Of a stretch of 64,000 bases of DNA, positions 37,225 to 47,009 are shown in pieces; positions within the stretch are counted from its first letter, which is position 1, and every line of letters begins with the position of its first letter. The notes below the pieces were generated by a model that did not search any database, was not told the DNA's origin, and was given only the letters and a program-made list of their open reading frames with translations. Origin of the DNA: Chrysophaeum taylorii (taxonomy: Eukaryota > Sar > Pelagophyceae > Pelagomonadales > Pelagomonadaceae); the NCBI GenBank assembly GCA_029834535.1, contig JAQMWT010000055.1, forward strand, positions 248,001-312,000. Reading direction: 5' to 3'. Both the position numbers and the translations under genes were made by a program.

Positions 37225-40098
37225 TTAGCGGCGTTTTTTCTTGCTTGGTTTGCCGTCGTCGTTGCGCTCGGCCTGGCGCTTGGCACGATCGTCGGCCTCG
37301 GCCTGAGCCTCCATCTCGTCCCAGTCCATGGCGTCGTCGTCATCTTCGTCGTCTTCGTCGTCTTCGTCGTCGTCGTCGTCGTCGTCGTCGAAGTCTTCGT
37401 CGTCGTCGTCGTCTTCGTCGTCGTCGTCGTCGTCATCCTCTTCGTCTTCTTGGTAGGCTTCGTCTTCGTCGTCTTCGTCGTCCTCGGCGTCTTCGTCGTC
37501 GTCGCCAGCCTGGAGGAACTGCCATCCCGCAGGTTTGGAGACGCCGTCCTCGTCGGTTTCCTCGTAAAATCTGTCGTCCGACTTGACGAGGTTCATGAGT
37601 TGCTTCCAGGACATGGAGGCTTGGCCTGCCGTATAAGTGATGGAGCAATCAGTCAACCACTCCTGGATCGCGTCGAGCTCGGACATGGGAATCGCGTTGA
37701 CCGTCCACGGGGAGAGGTCAAAGTTCTTGTTGACGAGGACCATGTCGAAATTGGTGGAGCGCAGGGTGCAGCGTTCGAAATGAACGTGCTCAACATCGTC
37801 CAACTCGACGACGAAAAAGGGTGTTTCGGTGAGACAGACGAGGCAGTGGACGGTCGGCTGGACGAGGACCATCTCGCGATTGGGGACGCCGTGGAAGGCG
37901 AGGTCGCGGTAGGGCATGTCGAACTCGAGGCCCGAGGCCTTTTCGATCGACTTGGAAAAGTCGCGGAAGATCTTGTTGAGCTTCTTTTTGAGATCGCGCT
38001 GGCGCTGCTCCTCGTCGAGCTCGTCGGGGTCGTACATGGACCGTCGCGCGCCGTCGAGGTTGACCGAGGCGTCGACGACCTCCGTGTAGAACTGGACGTC
38101 CTTTGACTTTTTCTTGCCGACCATGATGGCGTGCTTGAGGTGAAAGTGGATCAGCACGATCACCTCGTTCTCGCACGGTTGGAAGAGGGCGTGTTTGACG
38201 TTGGCGAAGATGAGGTCGAGGGTCTCGTGCTTTTTGGAGACGAATCGAAGGCCGTTCGAGTGGATCTCGACGGTGCCCGTCGACTTTTTTCCCGAGAGAA
38301 AGGGTCGCAACGTGACGTCGGTGAGTCGCGGGGGCTTCTGGTTCCGCACGAGCTGCTCCTGGGAGACGAGGTCGGCCTCCTGGGCTTTTTGCTCTTGTTT
38401 GGCCTTGAACTGTTTCCGGAGCTCCTGGATGGCCCTGTAGCTCGCGTTGAGGCGCTTCTGCTCGCGCGACCTGAACAAGAGTTCCTTGATAAACACGTCC
38501 CGCTTGTGCTTTTCGAGGTGCGGCGGTGCGTCTTTGACCCCCGGCGCGTACAAATTGATGCGCAAGTACGCGTACTTGTCGGGGTCGGGCTGCACGGCCG
38601 TCTTGACCATGGAGATGTGGACGGGAACGGGCGCGCCAGAGACGGGCAGGAAAATCGTGAGGTTCTCCTTGTCGACCGAGACCTCGTTCGGCGGGAGATC
38701 GGGCGGGTACTCGCGCGTCGACTTGAAGGAGGCGACGTACCGCTCGATTGCCTTGCCCTTCTTTTCCTCCTTCTCCACCACGCCCGACCGTTTTTCCTCG
38801 AGCTTGCGGCGCATCAGCGCCGCCTGCTTTTCGTCCCTGTTGTTTGTCTGGGGGAGCTCGCGCGCCTCCTTCGGGGCCTTCTCCTTATTGTCGGAGGCCT
38901 TCCTCCGTCTCTTCTCCCCCGCCGCCGCCTTCTGGTCGTCGTCGTTTTTTGGCTCCTCCTCCTCCTCCGGTTCCACCTCCTCGTCCTCCTCGTCGTCGTC
39001 TTCGTTGATGTAATAGGTGACGTCCGAAAAATCCAAAGGAAACTTGGTCAACACGGTCGGCTCGTCGTCGCCGACTTCGACCGTGTCCGCCACCAGCACC
39101 GCAAACTCGTCGAGCTTGTTGACGGAGCCCTTCCCGCTCTTGTCGACAAGCTTGGCGGTCGTCGCGATCGAGACGTAGTAGACCTGCCCCGTCTCCACGA
39201 GCCGTTCGTTCTTGGCGTTGATGACGAGAGCGCCCTCGCGATAGTTCGATCCCAAACAAAAGCCGCAGTTCTTCAACTCGGGGACCACGGCTACCGCCGC
39301 CTGGTAGACATCCTTCAAGACCACACCCGGCTTCAAGGCCGCCAACGCCGCCCTGCGCGCTCCCAACACCTTCTCGTAAACCCGTTGCACGGCCGACGTC
39401 GGATCCACGAGCAAAGTGCGCGACACCGAGGCGCAGAAATAGTCGAACCGCGATCCCAGCGAGATCAGGATCACGTCGTCGGACAATTTCCGGGCGTCGG
39501 TCTGCGCCGATGGCCGCGTGTCGTACTGCCCGCCGCTCTGGATAATCGGGAAGAAGCAGCTTTCGGCCGCGCCGCCCTGAATCTTGAGCTTGAGCTTTGA
39601 CGGGTCCTCGAGCAACGTCTCCGTCTTCGACGCGATCTTCTCGTGCGTCACCTCCTTCCCCTCGTCCAACGCGTCCTCGACCATCTTCACGGCCCCATGC
39701 TTCAGCACCTTGGACGATATGGTCGCCGCCTTGCGGTACTTGTCCAGCGCTTCTTCGTCGTTCACCGACAGCGCGACCCCGACCGCGATCGCGACGTCCT
39801 TCCCCGAGGGCACGAGCCCGCCCTGCTCCTTCTCGAGAATCCCGATCTTCTCTTCCGGCGCCACGTCCACGACCTTCGCCTCGCTCCGCGTCAACACTAA
39901 AAACTTTCCCGTCACCTTTTCGCGACCGAACAAATACACCTTCAACGCGTTCGCGCGCGAGAACGCGCCCTCCTCCTCATCGTCGTCCGCCGGCGACACC
40001 GACACCACCAGCGCATCCACCTCCACCATCTCATCCAAACCGAACAGCCGCTCCTGCAGCGCCGAAACGCGCGACGCGATCACCTCGCCGTCACCCAT
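37225..40098 (-). CDS. SPT16: FACT complex large subunit SPT16
   Basis: 957 residues from the ATG at 40,098 (MGDGEVIASRVSALQERLFG); the frame extends further without a conserved start. SPT16 with SSRP1/POB3 is the FACT histone chaperone that moves H2A-H2B during transcription and replication. Domains in order: catalytically inactive aminopeptidase-like N-domain (about 1-400, ending near YYVSIATTAKLVDK), linker of charged coiled coil (about 420-500, KQAALMRRKLEEKRSG), dimerisation/middle domains (PVHISMVKTAV, then RLNASYRAIQELRKQFK), a Rtt106-like double PH module (LRPFLSGKKSTGTVEIHSNG; HFHLKHAIMVGKKKSKDVQF) and an acidic Asp/Glu tail (last about 100) closing with a basic PSKKKRR. Length matches the family (about 1,030-1,070). 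Uninterrupted by introns. Confidence 0.95.
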   Translation of the reverse strand: MGDGEVIASRVSALQERLFGLDEMVEVDALVVSVSPADDDEEEGAFSRANALKVYLFGREKVTGKFLVLTRSEAKVVDVAPEEKIGILEKEQGGLVPSGKDVAIAVGVALSVNDEEALDKYRKAATISSKVLKHGAVKMVEDALDEGKEVTHEKIASKTETLLEDPSKLKLKIQGGAAESCFFPIIQSGGQYDTRPSAQTDARKLSDDVILISLGSRFDYFCASVSRTLLVDPTSAVQRVYEKVLGARRAALAALKPGVVLKDVYQAAVAVVPELKNCGFCLGSNYREGALVINAKNERLVETGQVYYVSIATTAKLVDKSGKGSVNKLDEFAVLVADTVEVGDDEPTVLTKFPLDFSDVTYYINEDDDEEDEEVEPEEEEEPKNDDDQKAAAGEKRRRKASDNKEKAPKEARELPQTNNRDEKQAALMRRKLEEKRSGVVEKEEKKGKAIERYVASFKSTREYPPDLPPNEVSVDKENLTIFLPVSGAPVPVHISMVKTAVQPDPDKYAYLRINLYAPGVKDAPPHLEKHKRDVFIKELLFRSREQKRLNASYRAIQELRKQFKAKQEQKAQEADLVSQEQLVRNQKPPRLTDVTLRPFLSGKKSTGTVEIHSNGLRFVSKKHETLDLIFANVKHALFQPCENEVIVLIHFHLKHAIMVGKKKSKDVQFYTEVVDASVNLDGARRSMYDPDELDEEQRQRDLKKKLNKIFRDFSKSIEKASGLEFDMPYRDLAFHGVPNREMVLVQPTVHCLVCLTETPFFVVELDDVEHVHFERCTLRSTNFDMVLVNKNFDLSPWTVNAIPMSELDAIQEWLTDCSITYTAGQASMSWKQLMNLVKSDDRFYEETDEDGVSKPAGWQFLQAGDDDEDAEDDEDDEDEAYQEDEEDDDDDDDEDDDDDEDFDDDDDDDDEDDEDDEDDDDAMDWDEMEAQAEADDRAKRQAERNDDGKPSKKKRR

Positions 40099-40525
40099 AT
40101 ACCGACCTGTTGTTTTGAAAACGAAATCGAGTCCCGAACCGGCGGTACCAGGGCAGCCTGAGAGGCTGCTAAACAATGATACGATGAGGACGGGGGCGCG
40201 AGTCGTCGTGAGCACCAAAAAAGGACGTTCCGTAGTGTTTCGGGGGGAGCCGTGTGTGGTTGGTGGTGCCGGGAGGGCAAAGGACCTCGACGCCTAGTCG
40301 GGACCATCGCCATCGAGGCAGGCGAAGAGAGGAGAGGAGAGGAGAGGCCCCGCCCGCAGCTTGCATCACACGCATGCCGGCGTAGGTGCGACGAAGTGCG
40401 TCGTCCTGCTCGGCGCGGGCGGCAGCCTGGGTTCCATGCCCTGGGGCTACCTACCTACTCGGGGCAGGCGGCGACATGGTTGTCGAGACCACAGCGCGCC
40501 CGGTGAGAGGGGGAATAACTATAAA
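40099..40525. other. intergenic upstream of SPT16, no gene seen
   Basis: 427 bp containing a GAGAG pentamer run (40,329-40,349) and otherwise unremarkable GC-rich sequence. It must hold the SPT16 promoter. Confidence 0.5.
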
Positions 40526-41472
40526 TCATATAATATCACTCCCATAATTGGCGGCAAAGTAGGGGGATCGGAAGTTGAGGTTCTGGTCCGAGCTGGGCGC
40601 CCAGAAGAGCGCCTTGTCAAAGTGGGGCAGGGCCAAGCCGAGACGGGGGGCGGTGCGCCGCAACCGCACCCACCGCTTCTTGTCCGCGTCGGAACCGTCG
40701 TCGTACTCGCACATCATCTTCTCCCAGAACACCTGGACTTCGTCACGCGGGATGTTGCACCACGTCGCAGGCCCCGTCAAGGACGTCGGTCAGACCAAGG
40801 AGGACGGAGCCCCTCAAAAAAGGCGCGACCAAAGCCCTTCCCGCGCCACGCTTCTGCCACCACCACAAAGGCGAGCAACTCGAGGCAGCACGGAGCATTC
40901 CGGAATCCGAGGACCTGGAAAATAGCGACGGCGATGATTCTCGCGTCGGCAGTCAACGCGAACCGCGCGACGTCGGTACGGTCGCCGTAAGGCCGCAGTT
41001 TGGCCGTTTTGACGAGGTTCTCGACGTCGACGCAATGGTCGACGACCTTGATCGACAACGTCTCATTACTGGCCGCTAGGCGCGCGTAACAAGTCGCGAG
41101 CTCGCTCGCCCTAGCTTCGTCGAGCCTGACCTCGACAGTCTCGATCTCCTCCTACTCGACGACCAAAGAGCACGCGGCGAGCCGCTTACGTCGCCGCGAA
41201 CCGCGCTGCACGACGGCTTCGGCTTGCGAAGCAGCCTCTGCACTTGGCACCTTTTTCCCATCGAAATAGTGCGCCGCCGCGGCTTGGACATCCCACTGCT
41301 TCAACCGAAGCACGCGAACGGCCTTCTCTTCGCTAAGCCCGCCGTCGGTCACACTCACGAGCGCCGCGACGACCTGGCGCATATCCACGGTGAAATACGC
41401 GCGGGGATCCTTAAAGAGAGGCGCCTCCACACGTGATGATCCCCGCCCGTCTTCTAGACGTGCACGCTTCAT
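40526..41472 (-). CDS. UBA-like plus GNAT acetyltransferase, reading frame split in three
   Basis: From the ATG at 41,472 the first block (to 41,152) encodes MKRARLEDGRGSS and a helical UBA/CUE-like unit (MRQVVAALVSVTDGGLSEEK... VLRLKQWDVQAAAAHYFDG). A TAG at 41,152 is followed in the same frame by EEIETVEVRLDEARASEL and then a GNAT acetyltransferase domain. This has IIAVAIFQVLGFR, LELLAFVVVAEAWRGKGFGR (the acetyl-CoA-binding R-G-x-G-x-G/A loop) and AFFEGL, ending at 40,777. The domain's last strand and helix appear in another frame (DEVQVFWEKMMCEYDDG, to 40,526). Given the 35-60 nt introns nearby, micro-introns may join the blocks (a GT-AG pair of about 68 nt fits the second break). Otherwise it is a pseudogene. 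Confidence 0.5.
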
Positions 41473-41674
41473 CAAGATCGAGTCACCAAGTGGAAGTCTT
41501 CTTAAAGTAGTACACTAGTGCACTATATCTGCAACACCAGCTTCAACTACCTCTCTGGGCAATCCAACTTATTATAAACCCTCAATGCCCCCACTCGAGG
41601 AACAACAGGCATGACTCATGCCATGAGCACCCGGACGCGCGCAGTCGGCAGGTAAACAAGCCTGGTGGTGCCAT

Positions 41675-42423
41675 CTACGAGGACTTTCGAGCCTTGGCCT
41701 CGGCTGCGAAGACCTCGCTCGTCTGTAGGCGGACCATCTTGCGGGCTTTCCAGGCAAGGTGGTGGTTATGGGCGTGGAAGCCCGCGTAGAAGAGCTCGCG
41801 CTCCTCCTCGGTGAGTATGTCGAGGAGGTCCGAGGCGTCGGCGCGGGCGGAGCTTCGGGACCAGTCGAGTATCTTTTCGTACCGAGGCCCCGAGAGCGTC
41901 TTGAGCAAAAACTTCCGTAGGTCGTCGTCTCGTCGCAATATCGCGATCTCGCGCCCGACGGTGTAGTAGTACTCGCCCATCGCGCGCAGGTTGACGCTCA
42001 CCCCGCCATCGAGCAGCTTGTCGCGCGCCGCTTCCTGCGAGCCAAGAGCGTCGCCGAGCGCGCAAGTCGCGAGGGACGTACGCCATACTGGGGCGGCAGC
42101 TCGACGCGAACCATATTCTTCTCGCTCAGGTTTTTGGCCAACCACAGCGGGATATTCACCTGCGGCGCTTGTCATCCATCCAGCCTCTATGGTAGGTTGG
42201 TTGGTTTGTTTGTTTCAACGCGCCTGCGAGCCGCTCGCGAGGTCGGACATTTCTTGGCTATCCATGCAGTACGCGAAGTGCCGCGCGAAGCTCACACCGT
42301 CTACAAGCAGCGTACACGGCACGATCTCCTCCTCTGCGAGCAACTCCTGCGCAACGATTTCACTACAGTTGTTGTTGTTGTTTGTCTGTCTGTCCAACAA
42401 AACAGGCGCACATCGATGTCCAT
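41675..42423 (-). CDS. GINS3: GINS complex subunit PSF3, four exons
   Basis: PSF3 is part of the CMG replicative helicase. Coding exons on the minus strand: 42,423-42,404 (first exon, least certain), 42,362-42,220, 42,167-42,082 and 42,034-41,675. The GT-AG introns are 41, 52 and 47 nt; phases match throughout, giving about 202 residues, the family's usual size. Diagnostic features: ELLAEEEIVPC near the N-terminus, VNIPLWLAKNLSEKNMVRVE then LPPQYG (the conserved 'lPLWLA...VELP..Y'), NLRAMGEYYYTVG, and a C-terminal LTEEERELFYAGF...WKARKM. The 41,675-42,175 frame alone hides the gene because intron 2 reads through. It is divergent from the propeller gene with only 70 bp between the start codons. 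Confidence 0.75.
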
Positions 42424-42493
42424 GAGGAGTGAGGAGGGCAAAGATGAGTACTCCGAATCCCCCCCCCAACGGAATTATTATTGTAAAAGAAAG
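42424..42493. promoter_or_regulatory. 70-bp shared divergent promoter
   Basis: All non-coding DNA between the PSF3 start and the start of the propeller gene. If the short first exon of PSF3 is wrong, the gap grows to about 130 bp. It contains an eight-C run. Confidence 0.45.
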
Positions 42494-44191
42494 ATGGGTG
42501 GCGTCGCCGCGGCGGCCGCGTGCGTCGAGCGGTTGCGGTGGGCGAACCTGTCCGGGGTCGAGGAACCGAACGGCCTGGTGCTGCCCTCCACTTGGCCCCC
42601 CCGCAGCAAGGAGCGATGGTGGGAGTTCGCGGCGAGGCACGAACCGTTTTTGAGGAAGAACGAATCATCGAGACCTCGCGCTTCGACGGTGCTCGTGGAC
42701 GTCGGGCGGCAGCTGTTTGTGGACGACTTTGTGGTGGAGCCGGGCCGGTTCGCGCGACGGTGGTTCCGCGCCAAGTGGGCCGCCACGGCCGTGTTGTGGC
42801 CCGACCGCGACTTCGAGACGGGATGGCGGGGTGCGAAGACGGCGCGGCCCTTCGGGGGCGGCGCGACCGTCGATCGAGGCGGGCGCGTGATTTTGTGGTA
42901 TCGATGCGGGTGGCGCGGACGAAGCGGCAAGACGTGCGCAGCCGTTTCCGGCGACGGTCTCGCGTTCCGTAAGGTCGGCGTCGTCCTGGAAACGAGGCAC
43001 GTCGAGGCCTTCGAAGTCGCGTACGACCTCGCAGCGCGCCAGCACGTCGCGCTCCGCATGGAGTTCATGACGCGCGGCACGCGCTACGGGCCATACGCAT
43101 CCTACGTTTCGAAGGACGGTCTCTCGTGGCGCCGGCGCGACGTTTTGCCGCTTCCAAAAGGTTACCCCCTCGCGGACCGGTCGACCTTCTTTCTCAATCC
43201 GCTCCGTCGCGCCCCCGTCTGGATTTTCTCCCTCCGCGAGAATCTGTGCCTCGGCGGCCCCTCCGGACACATGAGGGTTAGGCGATACGCCGAGCTGTCG
43301 TCGTCGTCGTCGTCTCGCGGCCGCCGCCTCGCGCCCTATCTCCGATCTTATTTCCAGTGTCGCGGGGTCGAGGCCCCCAACGAACCGGTCCCGTGGCTCG
43401 GCGTTGATAAAGCCGACTGCCCGGTTTCGGTGTGCGACCTCTACGCCGTCGACGGCATCGCCTACGAGAGCCTTTTGCTCCACGGCATCGCCGTTCTTCG
43501 CGGTCCAAACGCGTTCGGCGAACTCAAGAACAACTCCGTGCACATCGGCTTCTCGCGCGACGGCTTTCATGTCGACCGAGCCCCCGGCCCCTTTTTGCCA
43601 CCTTTCCACGGAGCCAGTAACTTCCAGCTCGCCTCGGGCTCGCCGATCGTCCGCGGCGACAAACTTCTTTTCTACGCGGGCTACGCGACCGATGCCTCGA
43701 CGACTATTCCCGTGCACGCAAACTTCACGGAAAAGACTGGCCTCGCCGTGCTGCGGCGCGATGGCTTCGTCGCCCTCGAGCCCTTAAAGACCAAGCTCGC
43801 CGCGACCGTCACTACCCGTCCGCTCGCCTTCGCCAAGCCCAAGCACTACCTCTTCCTCAATCTCCGCCTCGCCGACGATGCTTCCTTGAAAGTCGACTTC
43901 CTCGACGACGCCGCCGCGCCTCTCTGCGACCGCTCCACCGTTCTCATCATTAAAGGCCCACTCGACTCGACAAAGTTCCTCGTCCCGAACATTCCCGCCA
44001 ACTTTGCCGAGCGATTCACGCGCCGCCGCTTCCGCCTCCGCTTCAAGCTTCTCCGACAACAACCGTCTTCCATCGCCCGTCTTTACGCCTTCTGGTTCTC
44101 CGAAGGCCCCCACGGCCGATCGGCCGGCTATCTTGGTGGGGGCGAGCTCCTCACGGGCCTCAGAGTCGACGATACCACCGACAATAATTAA
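42494..44191 (+). CDS. five-bladed beta-propeller glycosidase-like protein
   Basis: 565 residues from the ATG at 42,494; the upstream open frame overlaps PSF3 exons and is not used. The opening motif GRQLFVDDFVVE followed by AVLWPDRDFETG matches proteins of the GH32/GH43/GH130-like five-bladed propeller clan that are common in planctomycetes, where an L-F-V-D-D...L.PD pattern marks blade 1. Blade-like phrases follow: RVILWYRCGW, YASYVSKDGLSWRRRD, SVHIGFSRDGFHVDR and KLLFYAGYATDASTTIP. The last about 120 residues (LNLRLADDASLKVDFLDDA) form a beta-sandwich-like tail. Family members are carbohydrate-active or presumed so; the substrate is unknown. No clear signal peptide. Confidence 0.6.
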   Translation: MGGVAAAAACVERLRWANLSGVEEPNGLVLPSTWPPRSKERWWEFAARHEPFLRKNESSRPRASTVLVDVGRQLFVDDFVVEPGRFARRWFRAKWAATAVLWPDRDFETGWRGAKTARPFGGGATVDRGGRVILWYRCGWRGRSGKTCAAVSGDGLAFRKVGVVLETRHVEAFEVAYDLAARQHVALRMEFMTRGTRYGPYASYVSKDGLSWRRRDVLPLPKGYPLADRSTFFLNPLRRAPVWIFSLRENLCLGGPSGHMRVRRYAELSSSSSSRGRRLAPYLRSYFQCRGVEAPNEPVPWLGVDKADCPVSVCDLYAVDGIAYESLLLHGIAVLRGPNAFGELKNNSVHIGFSRDGFHVDRAPGPFLPPFHGASNFQLASGSPIVRGDKLLFYAGYATDASTTIPVHANFTEKTGLAVLRRDGFVALEPLKTKLAATVTTRPLAFAKPKHYLFLNLRLADDASLKVDFLDDAAAPLCDRSTVLIIKGPLDSTKFLVPNIPANFAERFTRRRFRLRFKLLRQQPSSIARLYAFWFSEGPHGRSAGYLGGGELLTGLRVDDTTDNN

Positions 44192-44401
44192 CCTTCATCA
44201 TATGAGCGAGCGAACGCCGTCGGCGCGACTCGCTCAGGCTGTTCTTCTTCATCACATGTCTTCGAGTAGTATAGGAGGAGGACGAGAAGTCCAACAAGCA
44301 AAACGACGACAAAATTTTTTAATTGTAGCGCAGCGGCAAACGCGTCGGCGACGAACAAACCCTGTACGGTGTGGACGCAGTGCGTCGTGCTATCTGACAA
44401 C

Positions 44402-44424
44402 ATTAATTAATTAATTAATTAATT
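44402..44424. repeat. (AATT)n microsatellite
   Basis: Five to six AATT units, self-complementary. Confidence 0.9.
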
Positions 44425-44458
44425 CTTCTCGAGCTCGTTTCCAGCTGTTCGTTCGCTG

Positions 44459-44530
44459 AGGACGACGACGACCCGAACTCGAGGACGACGACGACCCGAA
44501 CTCGAGGACGACGACCCGAACTCGAGGACG
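44459..44530. repeat. 23-24-bp minisatellite, three copies
   Basis: Unit GAGGACGACGACGACCCGAA plus CTC, the third copy lacking one GAC. Confidence 0.85.
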
Positions 44531-45818
44531 GTCGTAAGACTCTTGTTGCTCAGACACCATCGTCGGGTCCAGGCAGCACGCCACGAGCCTCTCCGCGAAG
44601 ACTCCGTTGGCGTGCGCTTCGATATCGCAAATTACCACGCTCACGTGGGCGTTGCCGACATTCCTCGTCATTCACTTAATTTGTCAAGACACTCGCAGCA
44701 TCCCGGAGTCGGATGTTCGTCCGTCGTTCACGCGTTGTCTGCAAAGTCCGCAGCCCCTAAAAAGTTGAGACATTGCTTTCAGGCGGGCGTCGGGGATTGT
44801 TGGCTATGTCGCTCGCGGCGCTCGTTATGTTTGGGATTTTTTTTTCCCAGAGCATCTGACACCTCAAACTACACCATATGCTCGACGTGGATGGTCGAAA
44901 GTCACGAGACCGAGGTTGGCGACATAGCGAGCGTGTCTGGCGGCACTGCGCGCAAGAAATGCAAACGGTACGCAGCGATGATGGTCTGAAACTCTCGTTG
45001 ACACGACGACGGTAGTTTTTTACCTCGTGGCCGAGACGCGCGGAATGCATCTTCGTGATGACGCGGCGTTCTGTCCAAACGCTGAGACAAGTTTCTTTAC
45101 CATGTCAGACTATGGGTGTTGCGTGGCGTGCGCACTCGCGGAAATCTCGACGCTGGGGTGGTATAAATGAGCACTGGTCCGTGTGGCTGAACAATATGGG
45201 ATTTCACGCTTTCTTTCTCGAGTACGACCGCGTTATCCAATTCAATGATATGATTTGCGCGGCCATGTCGAGAGGCATAAAGTTCCGACGGAGCCGCATC
45301 GACCTCAGCACTTTTGCTGCAACGCGACTGCCAGCGTCATCAAGACGCCCTCCTAATCTGAGCCCGCGAGCCACTTACGGTAGGAGGCTTTTGCTGCGTG
45401 GATTGCGCGAACAAAAACGGGGCAGTCAAGTTGGTTGTAGTAAAAGTAGATCGCAGGCTCGGCTCGAGCAAAAGAAAGCTCCATCGTCCTTTTCGTTTGC
45501 GACGAAACGAGAGCCTGTCCTACGAGTTCCTAGGCTAATGTCTCGTTGGTTCCCGGGGACGTCGACGAAACTACAACCCAAACAGCCAACGCCGCCCTTT
45601 CGTTCGTTCGTTCGTTCGTTCAAGAATGCCCTGGCGATCCTCCACGAGCAAGCACGCACAACAAGAAAGTTGTGCCTCCTCAAGGATATAATGCTGTGGG
45701 CTCACAATATTATCGTTGCCATGTACACCTGGAAAGAAATGAGTTCACACAACGCACCGCACTGATGGAAACTATACGCAATAAGTCGCCAACACATTTT
45801 TCGTTTCAACCACCTCGA

Positions 45819-47009
45819 CTACCATTCCCAAATGCCTCCCTTTCGGTTCAGGAAGACGGACCTGTTGGGTGCCTTTTTGTTGCGGAGATAGTATATTCCG
45901 GCGACAAAGCCCGAATCGAGACCTCGGGCGCAGTTCCGGCACGTCGCGCGGCGCGAGCCGAGACACATGACGAGAGTGGGCGCGTCGGCGCAGACTTCCT
46001 GGGCCAACAGGCTTCGGAGGCCGTCGTCATCAAACGAGTGCGCAACCTGCTCGTCGAAAGCGCGTGACGCGCGATCGCTCGCAAGCTCCGACGTCAGGAC
46101 GTCGAGGGCGCGAGTAAACGCGTCGCTCGGCAGATGATATGTCGTGCTTGTGTTGGGTTTGAGATCGGTGACCAGGAGAACTGGCGCTCGAGGGACACCC
46201 TCGCGGTGGCGCGCGGTGGCCGCGGCGCGCGCGAGAGCGCGCGCGCAGTCGACGACGTTCTCTCGAGTCGCTTTGAGTTCGGAGCGCCACTGCACACAAG
46301 TGAAGGGTCGCTTGAATTCGTCGAGAAGGGCCCGCGCGCGTGCGGCGACGGCGCCGGATCGCTCGAATTTCAGGTTGCCGAAGCACGGCCGAACCGAGCA
46401 GGCACCGCGGCTGAGATCGAACGTAGACACCGATCGAAACCAACCCGCGACGTAGAGGACCTTGGCGGTCGACTCGAAATCTGGCGACGGATTTGCCCGA
46501 TGGACGCCCGGCGCTCGGGTCAGACCCGCGAAGTGCGGCGTGTGGAAGGACGCGGTCTCGCCCTCGCGCCCGAGCCGGCGCCACGCGACCCAAGAGATAA
46601 CGGGTACGACGCGACAAAGCGGCTCGAGGTCCCAGTACGCCGAAAGGCCTAACTTACGCTTCGACGAGCACTTTGTTTTTGGTCGCGCAACCTCGTACGG
46701 CAACACCCCTTTGACTACGATCTCGCCAGCCTCTCTCGCCGTCTCGAACGGCGACACGACGCGCCCTTCGCACATCGCAGGCTCTACGAGTGTGCGGTTC
46801 GACTCGACAGCCCACTGGGCCGCCTCGGCGATCATCGCCACGTTCTTGTTCATACCTTCGCGTGCATGCACGACCACCAGAAACCGTTCGCCCTTCTTCG
46901 GTCGCCGGAGACACCGCGGACTCGGCTCCCAATCCCGCAGCTTGGAGACTGCGCCGGATACCAGACGCAGCCACCACGTCGCGACGGTCCATCGCATCAC
47001 AGGAGGCAT
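45819..47009 (-). CDS. fucosyltransferase-like GT-B glycosyltransferase
   Basis: 396 residues from the ATG at 47,009 (the frame continues to a GTG at 47,165). FLVVVHAREGMNKN plus AAQWAVESNRTLVEP resembles the N-terminal 'G..N.R.....A..LA..L.RTLVLP' block of the GT65/GT68-type protein O-fucosyltransferases. FTCVQWRSELK corresponds to their 'C.H.R...D' region, and a final CADAPTLVMCLGSRRATC to the donor-site end. It probably acts in the secretory pathway; the N-terminus (MRWTVATWWLRLVSGAVS) is a weak signal anchor. The acceptor is unknown. Many cysteines fit a lumenal protein. Confidence 0.45.
   Translation of the reverse strand: MPPVMRWTVATWWLRLVSGAVSKLRDWEPSPRCLRRPKKGERFLVVVHAREGMNKNVAMIAEAAQWAVESNRTLVEPAMCEGRVVSPFETAREAGEIVVKGVLPYEVARPKTKCSSKRKLGLSAYWDLEPLCRVVPVISWVAWRRLGREGETASFHTPHFAGLTRAPGVHRANPSPDFESTAKVLYVAGWFRSVSTFDLSRGACSVRPCFGNLKFERSGAVAARARALLDEFKRPFTCVQWRSELKATRENVVDCARALARAAATARHREGVPRAPVLLVTDLKPNTSTTYHLPSDAFTRALDVLTSELASDRASRAFDEQVAHSFDDDGLRSLLAQEVCADAPTLVMCLGSRRATCRNCARGLDSGFVAGIYYLRNKKAPNRSVFLNRKGGIWEW

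Larger units (their letters stand above)
44192..45818. other. 1.6 kb intergenic, no supported gene
   Basis: Contains (AATT)n, a 23-24-bp minisatellite (44,459-44,530) and (TTCG)n at 45,599-45,621. A small minus-strand frame with an ATG (44,411-44,671, MTRNVGNAHVSVVICDIE) and a plus-strand frame at 45,055-45,765 exist. Neither shows a family or clear coding bias. Confidence 0.5.

Noticed and set aside
42134-42493. 5' extension of the propeller gene by 120 codons
   Set aside because: It lies over exons of PSF3 on the other strand and reads as low-complexity, unrelated sequence; the ATG at 42,494 is the first sensible start.
45055-45765. 236-codon frame in the 44-46 kb gap
   Set aside because: No family, mixed composition, overlaps a (TTCG)n repeat and another frame; could be a chance open frame.
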